Assembly: GCA_003415625.1 (NCBI GenBank)
Contig: PYIU01000004.1
Coordinates: 682,001 to 746,000, forward strand
Length of the DNA: 64,000 bases
Direction of reading: 5' to 3'
DNA from: Aquanectria penicillioides
Taxonomy: Eukaryota > Ascomycota > Sordariomycetes > Hypocreales > Nectriaceae
A program made the translations under genes and the position numbers. The notes under the pieces are model-generated. The model saw only the letters and a program-made list of their open reading frames with translations, was not told where the DNA came from and searched no databases. This document shows, piece by piece, positions 35,284 through 47,503 of this stretch (position 1 is the stretch's first letter; the number at the start of each line of letters is the position of its first letter).

Positions 35284-37353
35284 ATGACGCAGCAAGATGA
35301 TGGCCCGCGAGGCCCGGCCTCAAATACGGTGGTTCAGACTAATGAAGCCGAGTTCCATCCAAATGAGAGCCTACTTCGACAAGGATCCCCAGCACACGTT
35401 TATCCTCCTTCCTACAAGAGCCAACAGGAGGAATCCGCCGTCACCACAGAGCTCAAACCAAGCACCGGAAATCCAGAGTTCGCCAGAACACCAGTCTCCT
35501 CTTCCTCGTTGATCCAATTACTATTGGATTTAATCATTGCAATTCCAGCAATCCTCTTCCTTGTTTACGCCTCCTTAGTGAGCAAACACAATGGAAAACC
35601 TATCGACCAAGACCCTATCCCGTCGTTGCGAGAAGCTGCCAGCTACGGCCCGACTGTCTTCCCTATCATATTCGCCGCCTCTATAGCAAACCTATTCAAG
35701 AGATTTGCTGCTTGGAAGCTGGAGCGAGGGATTTCAGTCCTTAGTCTCCAATCGCTGCTGAGGAGTCAGACAGTCCTGAGCGCCTTCAAAACGCCAGTGG
35801 ATCTCCTTGCTCTAAACGGCCTGACTCCATTCATTGTTGTCTTGTGGGTGCTCTCCCCTCTTGGAGGCCAAGCGGCATTGCGAGTAATCGGCGTAGCGCC
35901 GTCTTCATCCGTTGAGCCATGGGATTGCAGCTACCTCGAGGTTCTAAGTCCAATGCCATTTGGGGCTCCTATAAGTTCCAGCGGAATTCAACTTCTGCCG
36001 TCTGCTCTCGGAGCATTCACTTCAGCTCTGACAAGTCCTATGAAGATCAAGTCTGCCAGCCAGGACGCCTTTGGAAATATCAAGGTCCCCATGATTGAGT
36101 CGTACTTGGGATCAAATCATATGCAGAATGGCAGCGGCTGGTACTCCTTGGAAGGCCAGGAAAATCTCACATACTCTGCCCTGCTTGGGCTTCCGATTCG
36201 GGCTTCAGACGGCCTTGGACTACGAGACAACATCTCCTTCTCCTTGAATACATCATACATGTACGCCGATTGTCGTGTCTATCAAGTCAACATCACCGAG
36301 AGAAGTAACAAAGACGCCTGGTATTACTACATGAGTAATCACACCAACGTCAACAATGGTGTATCACTGGTGATCGAAGCAGGCAATGCCTGGCATAATC
36401 CTGAAAGTGAAGAGCCCAACCAGCTTGTATTGACCTCGTTATCAACCTCTCTGGGCACCAGCTACACTGTCACCAACGCCACATGCAACCTCACGACAAC
36501 ATTTGTGGAAGTTGAGTTTGAGTGCCATCAATCAGACTGCGGAGCTACGCACATCCGATCGCGCAGCCAGCCAAAGAACGTTACAACGTTGACGATTCTC
36601 GATGGGCTTGGCCCCTCTCTGCAGGTCCAATACTCTAGCATACAGCAACAGAACTTTTTCCAGAGCTTCATTAACTCAACATCCACGTTCTGGACTGTAA
36701 GATCATCTGCGCACGCGTATTCAAGCCCCTTGGAGTACTACTTTACCAACCCAGCCACACCGTACTCGCAGACCCCCGGCTTCAACGCAGCAGGCACCAC
36801 TCTCGCTCAGCTTTGGACTGTCGGAGATGAAGTTTTCTCCCAACGATTCTCACAGCTTCTAAACACGTTCTGGATCTCAAGTATCGCCTCGGCTGCCATC
36901 ACGGGAAATGTTACGTTTGTAGACATCGAAAAGAACACCTCGACTATTGGCATCAATGCAAACGGCGTCCCATATGGCCGGCAAACTACAGGCACGCGAA
37001 GGCCCGATATCACAGTCTTTCGGGCCAATGAAGCTTGGCTTGCGGTCCTATTTGTGACATCTCTGGTCATGTTGGCCTCCATAATTGCCGCAGCGGCCCT
37101 GGGGACCCTACGGCGAGGACCGGACGTTTTGGATTTTCCAACGAGCATGATGAGAGACAGCCCGTACTTGGATTTCAATGATGCCAAAATGACATCAGTG
37201 GAAGATGGCAAAGATCAGACCAGACGGTTGAAGGGTGTGCAGATTTGCCTGGGTGATGTAAAGCCTGATCAAGAAAAGGGGTATATTACGTTTGCCACTA
37301 TAGACAATGCTGTGCCACTGAGCAAGCAAGATCGCCTTCGGTCCTACGAATGA
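35284..37353 (+). CDS. Large glycosylated membrane protein, unknown function
   Basis: Single exon; the ATG at 35284 gives 689 residues (no other ATG lies further upstream in frame with a better context). A cytosolic Ser/Pro-rich N-terminus is followed by a membrane segment at about residues 78-103 (LLLDLIIAIPAILFLVYASL), a second (GPTVFPIIFAASIANLF), a third (FIVVLWVLSPLGG), then a large region of about 390 residues with many N-glycosylation sequons (NIS, NTS, NIT, NHT, NAT, NLT, NVT, NST), hence extracytoplasmic. A last membrane segment (LAVLFVTSLVMLASIIAAAAL) precedes a short cytosolic tail. This topology recurs in large paralogous families of uncharacterised membrane proteins in Sordariomycetes. 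No transporter or enzyme motif is recognised; a sensor or cell-surface role is speculation. Confidence 0.85.
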   Translation: MTQQDDGPRGPASNTVVQTNEAEFHPNESLLRQGSPAHVYPPSYKSQQEESAVTTELKPSTGNPEFARTPVSSSSLIQLLLDLIIAIPAILFLVYASLVSKHNGKPIDQDPIPSLREAASYGPTVFPIIFAASIANLFKRFAAWKLERGISVLSLQSLLRSQTVLSAFKTPVDLLALNGLTPFIVVLWVLSPLGGQAALRVIGVAPSSSVEPWDCSYLEVLSPMPFGAPISSSGIQLLPSALGAFTSALTSPMKIKSASQDAFGNIKVPMIESYLGSNHMQNGSGWYSLEGQENLTYSALLGLPIRASDGLGLRDNISFSLNTSYMYADCRVYQVNITERSNKDAWYYYMSNHTNVNNGVSLVIEAGNAWHNPESEEPNQLVLTSLSTSLGTSYTVTNATCNLTTTFVEVEFECHQSDCGATHIRSRSQPKNVTTLTILDGLGPSLQVQYSSIQQQNFFQSFINSTSTFWTVRSSAHAYSSPLEYYFTNPATPYSQTPGFNAAGTTLAQLWTVGDEVFSQRFSQLLNTFWISSIASAAITGNVTFVDIEKNTSTIGINANGVPYGRQTTGTRRPDITVFRANEAWLAVLFVTSLVMLASIIAAAALGTLRRGPDVLDFPTSMMRDSPYLDFNDAKMTSVEDGKDQTRRLKGVQICLGDVKPDQEKGYITFATIDNAVPLSKQDRLRSYE

Positions 37354-37621
37354 AAGCTAAACCATGGGCCGCGATCCGGTTTTAGTAGCTACAGTCGTTG
37401 GGAGACTACACTTGTACATTTATGATACCTTAATGCGCCCAGGAAACTACAGGGTCACAATGATAATAAAATGAATAATGTTATATTTGATTAGGGCTTC
37501 AATCTCATATCAATTCGATGCTGAGGACGTAAATTGAAGAAAAGATACTATCGTTATACGTTGGCAAAACAAATAACCGACCGGTTCCTGAGGTGCTATT
37601 CAGCTGTCATAAAATATTCGT

Positions 37622-39958
37622 TCAAGCCGTCTTCCTGTCCCGACGCTTAAATCCCATGACCAAGCCTGTGGCCTTGTCCTTTTCAGCACCGCCACCAATC
37701 ACGATGCCATTCCTACGCCTCTCCAGGCCCAACAGGCTCTTTCCAACGGCGTTGTAGTCACCGAAGAAGCTGTGCGCCCGGGTATCGTTTCCAGATGTGA
37801 GGCCGTGTCCCAGAGTGACGCCCCAGACGTCACCCACTCGCATGGCATGGGCCGTGGAGTTGCGGTCCCGCTCCAACATGACCGAGTAGATGGAGCCAGT
37901 GTATAGGACGGCTCGGTTCGCTGTGTTGGCTGGGAATCCCCAGTTCTTGCCGTCAGTGGACACGGGGTGCCAGGGGGTGACGAGAACCTTGCCCACGCGG
38001 CAGAGGACTTCGCTTTGCACAGGAGTACGCATCACCATGGCCACCCTCCTGGAGCCCACTGGGGTCCGCACCTTCATTCCTCGCCTCAGCTTTCGGATCT
38101 CTACGGTTCTACCAGATGCGAGTGTGACGTCGGTCGAGCCTGCGAAGCAGACACCAGAAGAGTTGCGGTACGAGCTCATCTTGATCGACCTGAAGGAGCC
38201 AGAGCCGCTGCTACCGCCGCCGCCGCTGCTGCGAGAACTAAAGCGGTGATGTCGCACGATTCGCGAGGGTTCGGGGGCTGGGAGAGTATCGAAGGCATTA
38301 TCAAGAGCATCTCGGCAAGACTTGAACAATGCGCTCTGGGTTCCGTACTGCAGAGGGCCGGGATCTTTGAACGAGTTGCAGACCTGGCGAGTGTGCGCGT
38401 TGAGCAGCGAGGGCAGGAAATGGCAACCCCATCTCCTGAAGAAGGCGTCGGTATCAATTGCGAGGAATACCTGGCCCTTGGGCTCCGCGGAGGTGATGTC
38501 TCGGTTCAAGGAGGAATTCTTCTCGTCGAGGAACGGCTGCGAAGGAATGTTCCTAATGAGCTCGGCCAGCTCTGCTCGCTTCTTTGGAAGTAGAGATTCA
38601 TCATGTTGATGCTCGCCGTCATTTTGAATGGGGAAGAGGGACGAGATGAATCTGCAGATTTGTGATCGAGACTCGTGGTATGCGATCTCGTCCTCGGGAA
38701 GAGTCGTGGTGTCAAGGATACTACGACCAATGGTAGTTGATGACTCGGAGCCTTTTCCACTACCGGGCTTGACATAGGTGAGGGTGGCCTTGATGATGGC
38801 ATTGGGGATGGGGTCCAAGGTTCCATTTCTGAAACCATCGAGGTTCTTGACACGGAGGAAGACGTCACGGGACTGGCCGTATTGCAAGTTTCCTAGAGGC
38901 AAGGTGAGTTCCATGGCGCCGTTGCCAAGAGACACGGGAGGTTGCTGATCCACAGCAGCGCCCATGGTCTCCTCGATCTGGAGGGAGGGGGAATATCTAA
39001 GCTTGAGCTCGCCCTTGGTGGCAAAGGTGCTCTGCAAGTTGGCAACTGCGTGGACAAAGACGGTACCGATCATGCCGGCATCAGGAATGAAAGCGTAGTT
39101 ACCGCCGCCAATTTCTGCAATGGACTTGAGGAGTCCGGATCGGAGACTATAGCCAAAGCCAAAGGTGTGAAGCGTGGCGGGGAGCGGGCTCATCGAGCGG
39201 AGCTTGGGGACATAGCCGGCGGGAGGGCACATGTGGTTAGGCATGCCATCTGTGAGGATAAGAACGGCGGGGATCTTGGCCGAGTTTTGGTTACCCTTGA
39301 AGAGCTTGAGGCCCTCGAGGATGCCGTGCCACAGGTTGGTGGCATCTTGAGGCTGCATGCTCACCACGTTCTTGCGAGCCACGTCTTTGTTTGCATCAGT
39401 CATGCTGGTGAGAGGCTGGAGCACTTTGGCCTTGCTGCCGAAAGTGACGATTCCGAGGCGATCATTGGGGTTCATGGTCTCGATAATGGTGCGTGCGGCA
39501 TGCTTGGTCAGGTCAAGGACGGAAAGGCCGGTGTTCTCGCTTGGGTCCTCGCCGGGGACGGGGGCCGAAGCGGACATACTACCGGAGACATCGATTACGA
39601 GAACGATATCACAGGGGACATGAGGAACTTGGAAATCGGGGTCCGTGGGAGGCTTGACCTGGACGAGGAGGCCATCCCGGGCGGGGACGGGTTCAAGGTG
39701 GAGGGTGGCAACCTGGTTAGAGACAGAGGCGCCTTCGATGCCATCTTGGTCTTCCCTGACGCGGATGGGCAAGTTTTCTTTGCCGTCAGAGTCGTCACCT
39801 GTGTCGGTTTCGTGCTTGCTCTTTGAGGAGCTGCTCCATATGGGGATTCTCTGTGGTCGCCGGGTTAGTCGCCTGGGGTAACGAGCGTTGAAGTTGGCAG
39901 TCCTCGAAGTCCTATCCTCGGGCTGGAAACTAGAGTTTGGGTAAGTTTGACTGACCAT
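37622..39958 (-). CDS. VWA-Hint (Vint) domain protein
   Basis: Frame from the ATG at 39958 (context cgccATGG) gives 778 residues. A von Willebrand factor A domain starts at about residue 115, with an intact metal-binding DxSxS (Asp123, Ser125, Ser127) and the later MIDAS motif LTDGMP. A middle all-beta/helical region follows, then a Gly/Ser-rich linker, then a Hint-like (Vint) domain starting CFAGSTDVTLASG at Cys604, with a conserved TPWHP (His664). Hint domains relate to Hedgehog/intein autoprocessing; Cys604 is positioned like the nucleophile. An alternative start structure exists: a GTCAGT donor right after the ATG, a CTAAC branch site and an ACAG acceptor would remove 39955-39851 (35 codons) in frame. 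No signal peptide, so probably intracellular. VWA-Vint proteins are known in fungi and ciliates; the substrate is unknown. Confidence 0.92.
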   Translation of the reverse strand: MVSQTYPNSSFQPEDRTSRTANFNARYPRRLTRRPQRIPIWSSSSKSKHETDTGDDSDGKENLPIRVREDQDGIEGASVSNQVATLHLEPVPARDGLLVQVKPPTDPDFQVPHVPCDIVLVIDVSGSMSASAPVPGEDPSENTGLSVLDLTKHAARTIIETMNPNDRLGIVTFGSKAKVLQPLTSMTDANKDVARKNVVSMQPQDATNLWHGILEGLKLFKGNQNSAKIPAVLILTDGMPNHMCPPAGYVPKLRSMSPLPATLHTFGFGYSLRSGLLKSIAEIGGGNYAFIPDAGMIGTVFVHAVANLQSTFATKGELKLRYSPSLQIEETMGAAVDQQPPVSLGNGAMELTLPLGNLQYGQSRDVFLRVKNLDGFRNGTLDPIPNAIIKATLTYVKPGSGKGSESSTTIGRSILDTTTLPEDEIAYHESRSQICRFISSLFPIQNDGEHQHDESLLPKKRAELAELIRNIPSQPFLDEKNSSLNRDITSAEPKGQVFLAIDTDAFFRRWGCHFLPSLLNAHTRQVCNSFKDPGPLQYGTQSALFKSCRDALDNAFDTLPAPEPSRIVRHHRFSSRSSGGGGSSGSGSFRSIKMSSYRNSSGVCFAGSTDVTLASGRTVEIRKLRRGMKVRTPVGSRRVAMVMRTPVQSEVLCRVGKVLVTPWHPVSTDGKNWGFPANTANRAVLYTGSIYSVMLERDRNSTAHAMRVGDVWGVTLGHGLTSGNDTRAHSFFGDYNAVGKSLLGLERRRNGIVIGGGAEKDKATGLVMGFKRRDRKTA

Positions 39959-40358
39959 GGCGGGCAACGGATGTCGTAAGACGACAGTGTAATGGTGGTG
40001 TAGGTGCAAGTGATGAGAGTGAGAGTGAGAGGAGAGAAGAGTGAAGGCCAGGCGGGATCAATAAAAAGAGATGACCCGGGAATGGCGATGGCGATGATGA
40101 GGTAGAAGAGCCAGGCTGCTCTGTTTCCGTCTCTCGAAATGAATGGATTGTTTCCCTTGCAAATGCACATCGATAAGGCGGCGGTCATGCAGCTTATTAA
40201 ACGTGCGAGCGAGGGCCATAGCAGCCGTCGCATTGGAGGTGAGACTGTTCGTTAGTGGGTGTCATGACGGCCGCCGCAGGGCTGTGTGCCTGGCAAAACG
40301 CCAACCTGTGTAGCGGGCATTCAGCCCAATCCACTAGGACTTTGGAAATTGTGATGCC

Positions 40359-40444
40359 TTGGCCCCAAAGCCCCAAAGCCCCAAAAAGGGGGCCCCAAAA
40401 GGGACCCAAAAGGGACCCAAAAGGGACCCAAAAGGAACCCAAAA
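40359..40444 (+). repeat. Minisatellite, 11-base unit gggacccaaaa
   Basis: Four near-perfect 11-base units run to 40444, preceded by diverged shorter copies (ccccaaag) from about 40359. Located upstream of the VWA-Hint gene. Confidence 0.85.
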
Positions 40445-41379
40445 CGAGGTCCGCGCTGCGCCACTGATGAGCCCAAGTGTCAAGTCAGGACAGGCAAGGG
40501 CCGAGATGTGAGGGGAACGAAGCGGCTTTCCATGCGCGTGCCGTGTCATCTGCAAAATGCCCAACTGGGCAAGCCTTGGCAGCCCTATCGACTGTTTCCC
40601 GCGCCCATCTTTGCGTCATCTTTGGCCTGTCGTTGCGCTGCTTACGGGACTTGTGCTTGACGTGCAGCATACCCCTCGGCTAGGCACCACAGATACCGCA
40701 GATACCTACCGTTCAGCAGGCGACAACAACACAGCAACAAAAGAACGAGGTCTGTTAGCCGCTCTCGGCTTATGACTGTGCCGGGGGAACAACTACGGCA
40801 AGCAATCGCTCTACAGGCAAACCAACGAATATACTTTGGCCCGGGTGCAATCCAGCAAGAATCCTATTCGGCCGTTCCAAGCCAAGCCAGAGGAGGGGGC
40901 AACACTCGTTTCATCCAATCTCCCTGTGAAAAAAAGACTTGCAAAACGCCTTCTATGCTGAATACGTTGGATGCGATGCCAATGGCGGCCGCTATCGCCG
41001 CTGCCTGCAAGGCAGAACCACCGGCTCACACGACCGCGGAGCTGGGCCACGAGGGGGCCCGCGAGTGTGGTTGGTGTGGCGGCTGTGCACCGCCATCTTC
41101 ATCTGACCAACAAGGTACAACCCAGCGCCGCCAAACCGACGTGGCGATCCAGGTATCCTCAAGTTTCATCCCCCTACGTCTGGTCGGGGAAATAAATGTC
41201 CAAGTGAAGATCCCCCGAACAAATTCGCGTCTTTCATTCGCCCGACCGACTAATCCAGCCGCTCGCCAAGGTCGAACCAAATGTTGGGAACCAATGCCCT
41301 GTCCACAAGCCTTCCCCACACCTGATGCCATGTGAGTGGCGATCCCAGAACTTTCGTCTGAGGATAGTTGTTCCGGATT

Positions 41380-41395
41380 GGGGGGGGGGGGGGGG
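41380..41395 (+). repeat. G16 homopolymer
   Basis: An uninterrupted run of 16 G; length may be inaccurate in the assembly. Confidence 0.8.
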
Positions 41396-44300
41396 CAAAC
41401 ACAAAGAAGGAAGAAAATAAAAGAGACTTTGACTCATGTCAGGCAATCAGGATAGGAAGGCCAAGAATACAAACAGCCCACTTCCAGAAGTTGGTGAATC
41501 TCCAAATCGGAAAAATAGAGGCATCATCGTGTGTTTTGAATCGTCGTAATAGTAGCATTGAGTTGGCCGAGTTGATTGCATCCACAAATAACATAGTAAA
41601 GTATATCACGGCGGCCATACCTAATACAACATTGCAATCACCACTTTCTCAAAGGAATCAAGACGCCAGTGTTAGTGAGCTGGCAACAATGAATGGAATG
41701 CTAGTGTGGACAGCCCAGCTGAGAATAGTCAGCTCACGGGCCAAAGGGGTTGGTTAGGCACCTTGCGTAGTAGTAGGATTCTGCGTTTCGATCAAATTTA
41801 GGCCACTAGGCTACCACCATTGATACTAACCAAGGAAGACCTCCCGCTTGGAGGCCTGAAAGGCAAGAGAATTGCCAAGGGGCGAATGTCCATACCACGA
41901 TCCATCGCCTAACTATACTTTGATAGAGTTCAGTTGCTTCGCCTCCTTTAGCACTCAACACAAAAAAAAAAAAAAAAAGGAGATGAGTCTGCATTCTGCC
42001 TTGGTAATGCTCTACCTCTCTTCTCCAGATACTAGAAGAGATTTCAAGCCAAAAAAAAATTGATGAGAAATGATATCGATCTGGTTTGGGAGTTGAGAAG
42101 TGGCGGTACCACCAAAGCAAGGAAATCCTCACATCAACCACGCGCGTCCACCGAGCCGCGAAAATATGACAAGAACGAATTTCAAACATGACTCAATTCC
42201 ATTGGATTAAATTCTGGCACTCTAGTCAATCGGAAATCGAACCTAGTTTGCATCATCTTTTAGGAGATGACAGCATGAGGCTACTAGTAATACAAATATA
42301 GGTAAGTATATTGCACTAAAAGTAGCATATGCAGCGCCATATTTAGAAATTCTGGTCTATCCAGCCTTGAGTCAAAATGAAACCATATGGCAGGATTCTA
42401 TTCTCTATTCCCTGAATATGGGGCCGACTATGGGGCCGGGGCTAGTTTAAGCAGAGGCTGAGCAGGAGAGTGGGTTCGTCCTGCCTCAGCTTACAAGTAA
42501 TCAACAACAGCAGGGGTTGAAACTAGAGATTACATTCCTGGAAAGAAAAGAATGAGAAATTAGTGGATATCCGACATAGTGAGGGAGAAATATAAGGCAG
42601 CCAGAGGACAATTCTATCGAGCTGTTGTCGGAACCGCTCAACCTAGTCAGTCCCGCTCTGGACCGCATCGCGCAACTCCATCACCAGGTGGCTAGGGAAG
42701 CCTTGACCTACAAAGTCCTGGGAGCTATACCGTCAGAATATCTCCTTCTATTTCTGTCTACGCAACCGCTCTAGATGCTTTGTTATAGCTGGCTCCTTTG
42801 GTGTTGACGAGGAAACCCAACTACGTGCGTGAAGTGCAATGGACAGGTGGTCGAGAGAAAATGCGATATCCAAGACTCGACCAGAAAAGATGCCAAGGCA
42901 CCTTGCGAGCTCTGGATGAAGTCTCTGGCAGAATATATGGGAAAAGCCAGTTATATGAATATGTTCAGTCGGGTCTGGGAACCTAAAAGTCACTGTCGAA
43001 ATACGTGTTGTCAGGTGATGTCGCCAAACTTGAGCAGTGACTGGCACTAAGTGGACAAACACTCATCAAATCGGGACGGTTGGCAATCATGCTGGTTAAC
43101 TTGTGCATTCTCCTGTGCAATATAATTCAATTCTGGTAAGCGAGGCTCACGGTGGGTTCCTCTAGATCCCAATTGTCAACCTAGGCTTTGACGAACCCTG
43201 TCCGAATGCTAGTGTCTTACTACATGGCTTTCTCAAGCCCCTCTCGACAGGGTTTCCTTCATTGCACTATCCCCCCCCCCCTCATCCTCACAACTCCCCT
43301 CACCAACCTCTTGAGTGCTCTTCTCTGTCAAGTGAATTGACTTTTCGGGGTTCCCAAGTACTAGCTGAAATGGTCTGCCTCAGAGTGTCTTCATCCCGAT
43401 ACCTTTCTGCCCCTTGTCAAGAAGTGTCGACGTCGTAGGTTAGCCTACAGCTGAGGCGTAACGTAAAATGGCCCCATCACTTTGGTAGACTGAGAGGAAG
43501 TGCCATGATACGGGCGTGGAAGGTGGTCCAGACTATCCCAGCGCCCGTTATGCCAGTGGAGAGGCGGCACAGTTCGATCCGGGGAAGAACCCTAGACGGA
43601 GGGAAACGCGCACACTAAGTCTGATGCACACGTCATTAAACCTGTTTAGGAAGGGTTCTTCACTTCTATTGCCGAAAGGCTGCTGCTGTTCAATCTTCAG
43701 GTATTAGAGCATCTTGGACACTTAGCACAGATGAATTACATGTATTCAATTCCGTAAGTCAAGGCCAACAGTCGCCAATGATGCAATTTATCCTCCAGAC
43801 TGAATTTCTGGTTCACGTTGAGATCTGCCTCTGAATTATTGTGGACTTGGTGAGACGAGGGGGTGTGATGCTCCGAATCCGGTTTAGCCATGTGCGCATT
43901 TTCAACCCAGGCGTGTGCGTGGCTCGACTTCGTGTAAAACAGGAATCATGATGGGCTATCCCAAGCTCATGCAACTGGGCTAGTCGGGCGGCGGGTGGTG
44001 CCTTGGATCTCGATGGTGAGGGGAGTAGAGGTCACAGGCTGACTTTGGACGCTTGGGGGCTTGATCGGCGGTGCTTTGGGCATCAAGGAACGACGTGGGG
44101 TCGCCATGGCGCGGGAATGATCTTGCCACAGGCGAAGATCAAGGGTCCAGCGTATCATTTTGCCCCAGAAGAAAGGCGGTTGAGGTGAGAATCTCACGGA
44201 GCTTCGAGGTCGCATTTTACAATTCAATGTCTCACGGGATGTTCCATTGAATCCGTCGTCGACCTGAGCTGATGTCAGTCGTTGCATTGTCTGCCTGTCT

Positions 44301-46341
44301 CACCCAGCAATCCAGACCCAGCCCAGATCCACTAACGCATCCCCCAGAGCCGAGCCTCCAGACGGGAGGCCGGCCAGACAATCAGACTGGCTCAAGGGCC
44401 GCCCAAACGACGCAATGACACAAGCCACCACGTTGGGGCGGACATGGGCAACGGGGCAACAGCCGGAGCGAAATGACACACAACAGGCCTGTGCAATGGA
44501 ACACGGCTTCGGAGCCTGGAGCCTGGAGCCTTGTGGTGAGTCTGTTGGCCATTAGGGGAAGCCCTTTAGCCGCGCAAATATGCTGCCCGCCACCGTCGTC
44601 TTCCACGTCTAAGCGGGCATTGCAGAACGTCGAATGGAACTGAAGAAAGCCACCCCCGGGCAACGCCGGATCCCGTAATGAGTTGAACATTTGCCACTCT
44701 TTTTTTTTTTTTTTAATCCTTGGGGGTTCAATGTGTCTGATCGACTCTCAAAGGGAGAGACAGACACGACACATTGACAGCCATGGTGGTCGGCATTGGT
44801 TGCAAGCCGGTGCCTAATTATAAAGACAAGGAAAAGCGGTAGCTGGCGTCAGAAGGCGAAGTGACAGGCAGGTTTGACAATGGAGCCAGGCGGAGGTCGA
44901 ATTGCAACCCTCACGCCCTCCCCTCTCTTCTGCTCATGCCATTCATCATGGGTTAGTCAACCTTGTCCAGACACGAGTACGTAGTAGGCATCACATCCAC
45001 ATCCACATCCCCCATCTCGAAAACCTAGGGGGTGCGCCCTCGGACGCCGGAGTTTAGGAAATCTTGGGCCGCTCGCCTCGCCAGCTCTGCCATGCATGGA
45101 TTGTTTGACCACGGGAGGCCCGGACTCACAACGCTGTTGAGCCCGTCGAGACAAGGCCGGCGTATTCCCATGTATGAGTGGGATGCTTTCTTGGAGCGTG
45201 TGGTCTGTCAGTCTGTAAGAAGATGGCTGCTTCCACCACTCGGGCTTAAACTAGACTCCACGTGTAAGCCGTCCCAGCACCAACACACCCAGACAGGAGA
45301 AGAAATTTTTTTTTTTGCCTTCTCATCCTTCGCCTTACGATCTATGTACAGTGAATGCACCTTTCCACGGGCGAAAACCGGACGACCGACCGATCCGCGA
45401 ATCTCCGTCGGAACGCTCTTCTCGCCTGTGCCGCCAGCCGATCCGCCGAGGCCAACGCTGACGCTGGAGCGGAGGAATCCTGGCAGGCTGGCGCAGGAGA
45501 GACAAAGACAAGCAGCTGCTAGAGCTGGCGATGCAAGATGCAAGACACACCCCGCGCCACGGTGCAGGCTCGACGATGACAGGTGAGAGATAGTAGAAAA
45601 AGATGAACTTTTACCCCATACTGTTTCATAATCGGCTGGTTATAGCTCTGGCTCTAGCTCCGACTCGGAGCGACGGCAGGTGGTGTGCAGGGCGAGAGAG
45701 AGCGTGAGAGAGCGACGAGAGCGAGAGGCATGGATGGGACTGGGCACAATGCGTGTGAGTGGGTTTCTTTTTGGCTTGGGCAACAAGGCGTGCGTGGGGT
45801 CGCCAAAGACACATCGCGGAGGAGCACCCCAACATCAAAGCACCCAGCAAGACCCTGGCAGATGTGTAGGAAAGCGAAGAAACGAGAGAATGGTTCTCGA
45901 TTGCACAGATCCGATTCGTCAGGCCTGCAAAAGAGGGCAAGCGCTGGCTCGCCATTTGCTGCACGCGGCGTTCCATTACCGACAGGAATGCGTCATCCCG
46001 AGAGAGCTCGAGGTGAGGCTTTGAGCCTGGCGGCCAATCCGCAGGCGCAATTTGGGCTCGGAGGGGGGGGAAACTTGACTTTGGGACTACCCCGCAAAAG
46101 CGCCCAGGATGGTGGGAGGCGTGAGTGAGGGGCTTGGGGGAGGTGGTGTTGAAATCTAAGCCAGCTGGGGAGGAGGAGAAAGACGAGGGCTGGCGGTTCA
46201 ATTCTAGGCTTTGTCTGTGGATGAGTGGCAGCCCCCAGCAGGCACCTTGGGGAACCACGGGGGTGGGCGTATGAAGCAGATGCACCCAGAGGTTCACGAT
46301 GGCAGCAGTTCTCGACATGATTAGGGTTTAGTGCGTGGACA

Positions 46342-46375
46342 AGCATGGTCGAGCATGGTCGAGCATGGTTCCAGG
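46342..46375 (+). repeat. Short tandem repeat, unit gtcgagcatg
   Basis: Three consecutive copies (the last diverged) of a 10-base unit around 46342-46375. Confidence 0.6.
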
Positions 46376-47456
46376 CATGTGAGAGTAGCATCAGCAGCAT
46401 GAACAGAAGCATCGAGGATGCACAATGGATCGTGGAGCAGGGTCACATTTCGGAGCCTGGCGTTGTGGGGGGTTGAAAAGTGTGGACGACATCTGACGAT
46501 GAGAGGAAAGGTTGGACGAACGAGGAGGGCAAAGGAGCAGATTTGTGGTGTTTGACACGGCAATGATGAGCCAACAGACTGCCAGTAGTTGGAAGCGACA
46601 GAGGCGGCGGCAGCCAGCCCATCATCACCTCTCTAGTCTCTTCCTCTGCTTTACTTATGCATGCTCTTTTGCTTCTGCGTCTGTGTCTTACTTTTTGTTT
46701 GTCCTTACATCCGCATCCTCGTCCTCCCGCGCCTCGGAGTTTCGACGCTGTCGCTCGGTCTTTCTTACTAGTTCCTCGGGCCTTTTTTACCCTTCCCCCG
46801 GCCCAACGACAAAAATCAACCACAGAGCCTCCCACGTTTGGGGCTGGTCTCGTTTCCCCACTGTGACGCCAACTTGCAGGACACACAGACGCCTAATCCC
46901 AGCACTAAAGTCTACAGGGTCTCTCTGCTTTTTGCCGCGGTGCACACGCACAAACGAAGGGAGGAGGGTGAAAAAAAAAAAAAACACACAACACAGGGAC
47001 CCCCGGAGAGCGATGTCGGTTCGCATCGTCAGTCAATCCATCAGATGCAAGGAAGACACGAGTGCACAATAGGGACCCCAAGCATAAAGTATACACGAAA
47101 ATTGCCCGGACCAAGACTCGAAAAAGAAAACCCCCAAATTATCAGGGTTACGGCGCAGAAGACGCAAGGCAAATGCAAGGTGAAGGAGAAGAAAACAAAC
47201 AGCACGGCGCAGTACACTGCCGACGTCGCAGTGAGACGAATGGCAGCAGACCAAAGGAGAGAAGAAGAAAAGGAGAAAACAGCTTGTCAAAAGTATATGT
47301 CTTCATGTTTCGCGTCTGACCTATGGGAATCAAGGTATTAACGGTGGGACGGACGGGACACCCTTTTCCCACCACATGCACTAGCAGCATCCGCGCATCC
47401 ATTCACTGACGCTGTGTAAGTGAGATCCTCGTTCACATCGGCATCCACACCCTCCC

Positions 47457-47503
47457 CATCCACGCCCATCCACGCCCATCCATGCCCATCCACGCCCATC
47501 CAC
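47457..47503 (+). repeat. Minisatellite, 10-base unit catccacgcc
   Basis: Four to five copies with one substitution (catgcc), in the CT-rich upstream region of the microprotein gene. Confidence 0.8.

Noticed and set aside
38942..39826. 294-codon plus-strand frame
   Set aside because: It lies exactly antisense to the VWA-Hint gene, whose minus-strand frame has intact domains; this is a shadow frame.
40772..41335. 187-codon plus-strand frame as a secreted Cys-rich protein
   Set aside because: No signal peptide, cysteines without regular spacing, and overlapping minus-strand frames; not supported.
43511..43620. Possible tRNA, because of a GTTCGATCC-like T-loop
   Set aside because: The flanking bases do not pair as a T-stem, no A-box lies at the right distance and no acceptor stem forms.
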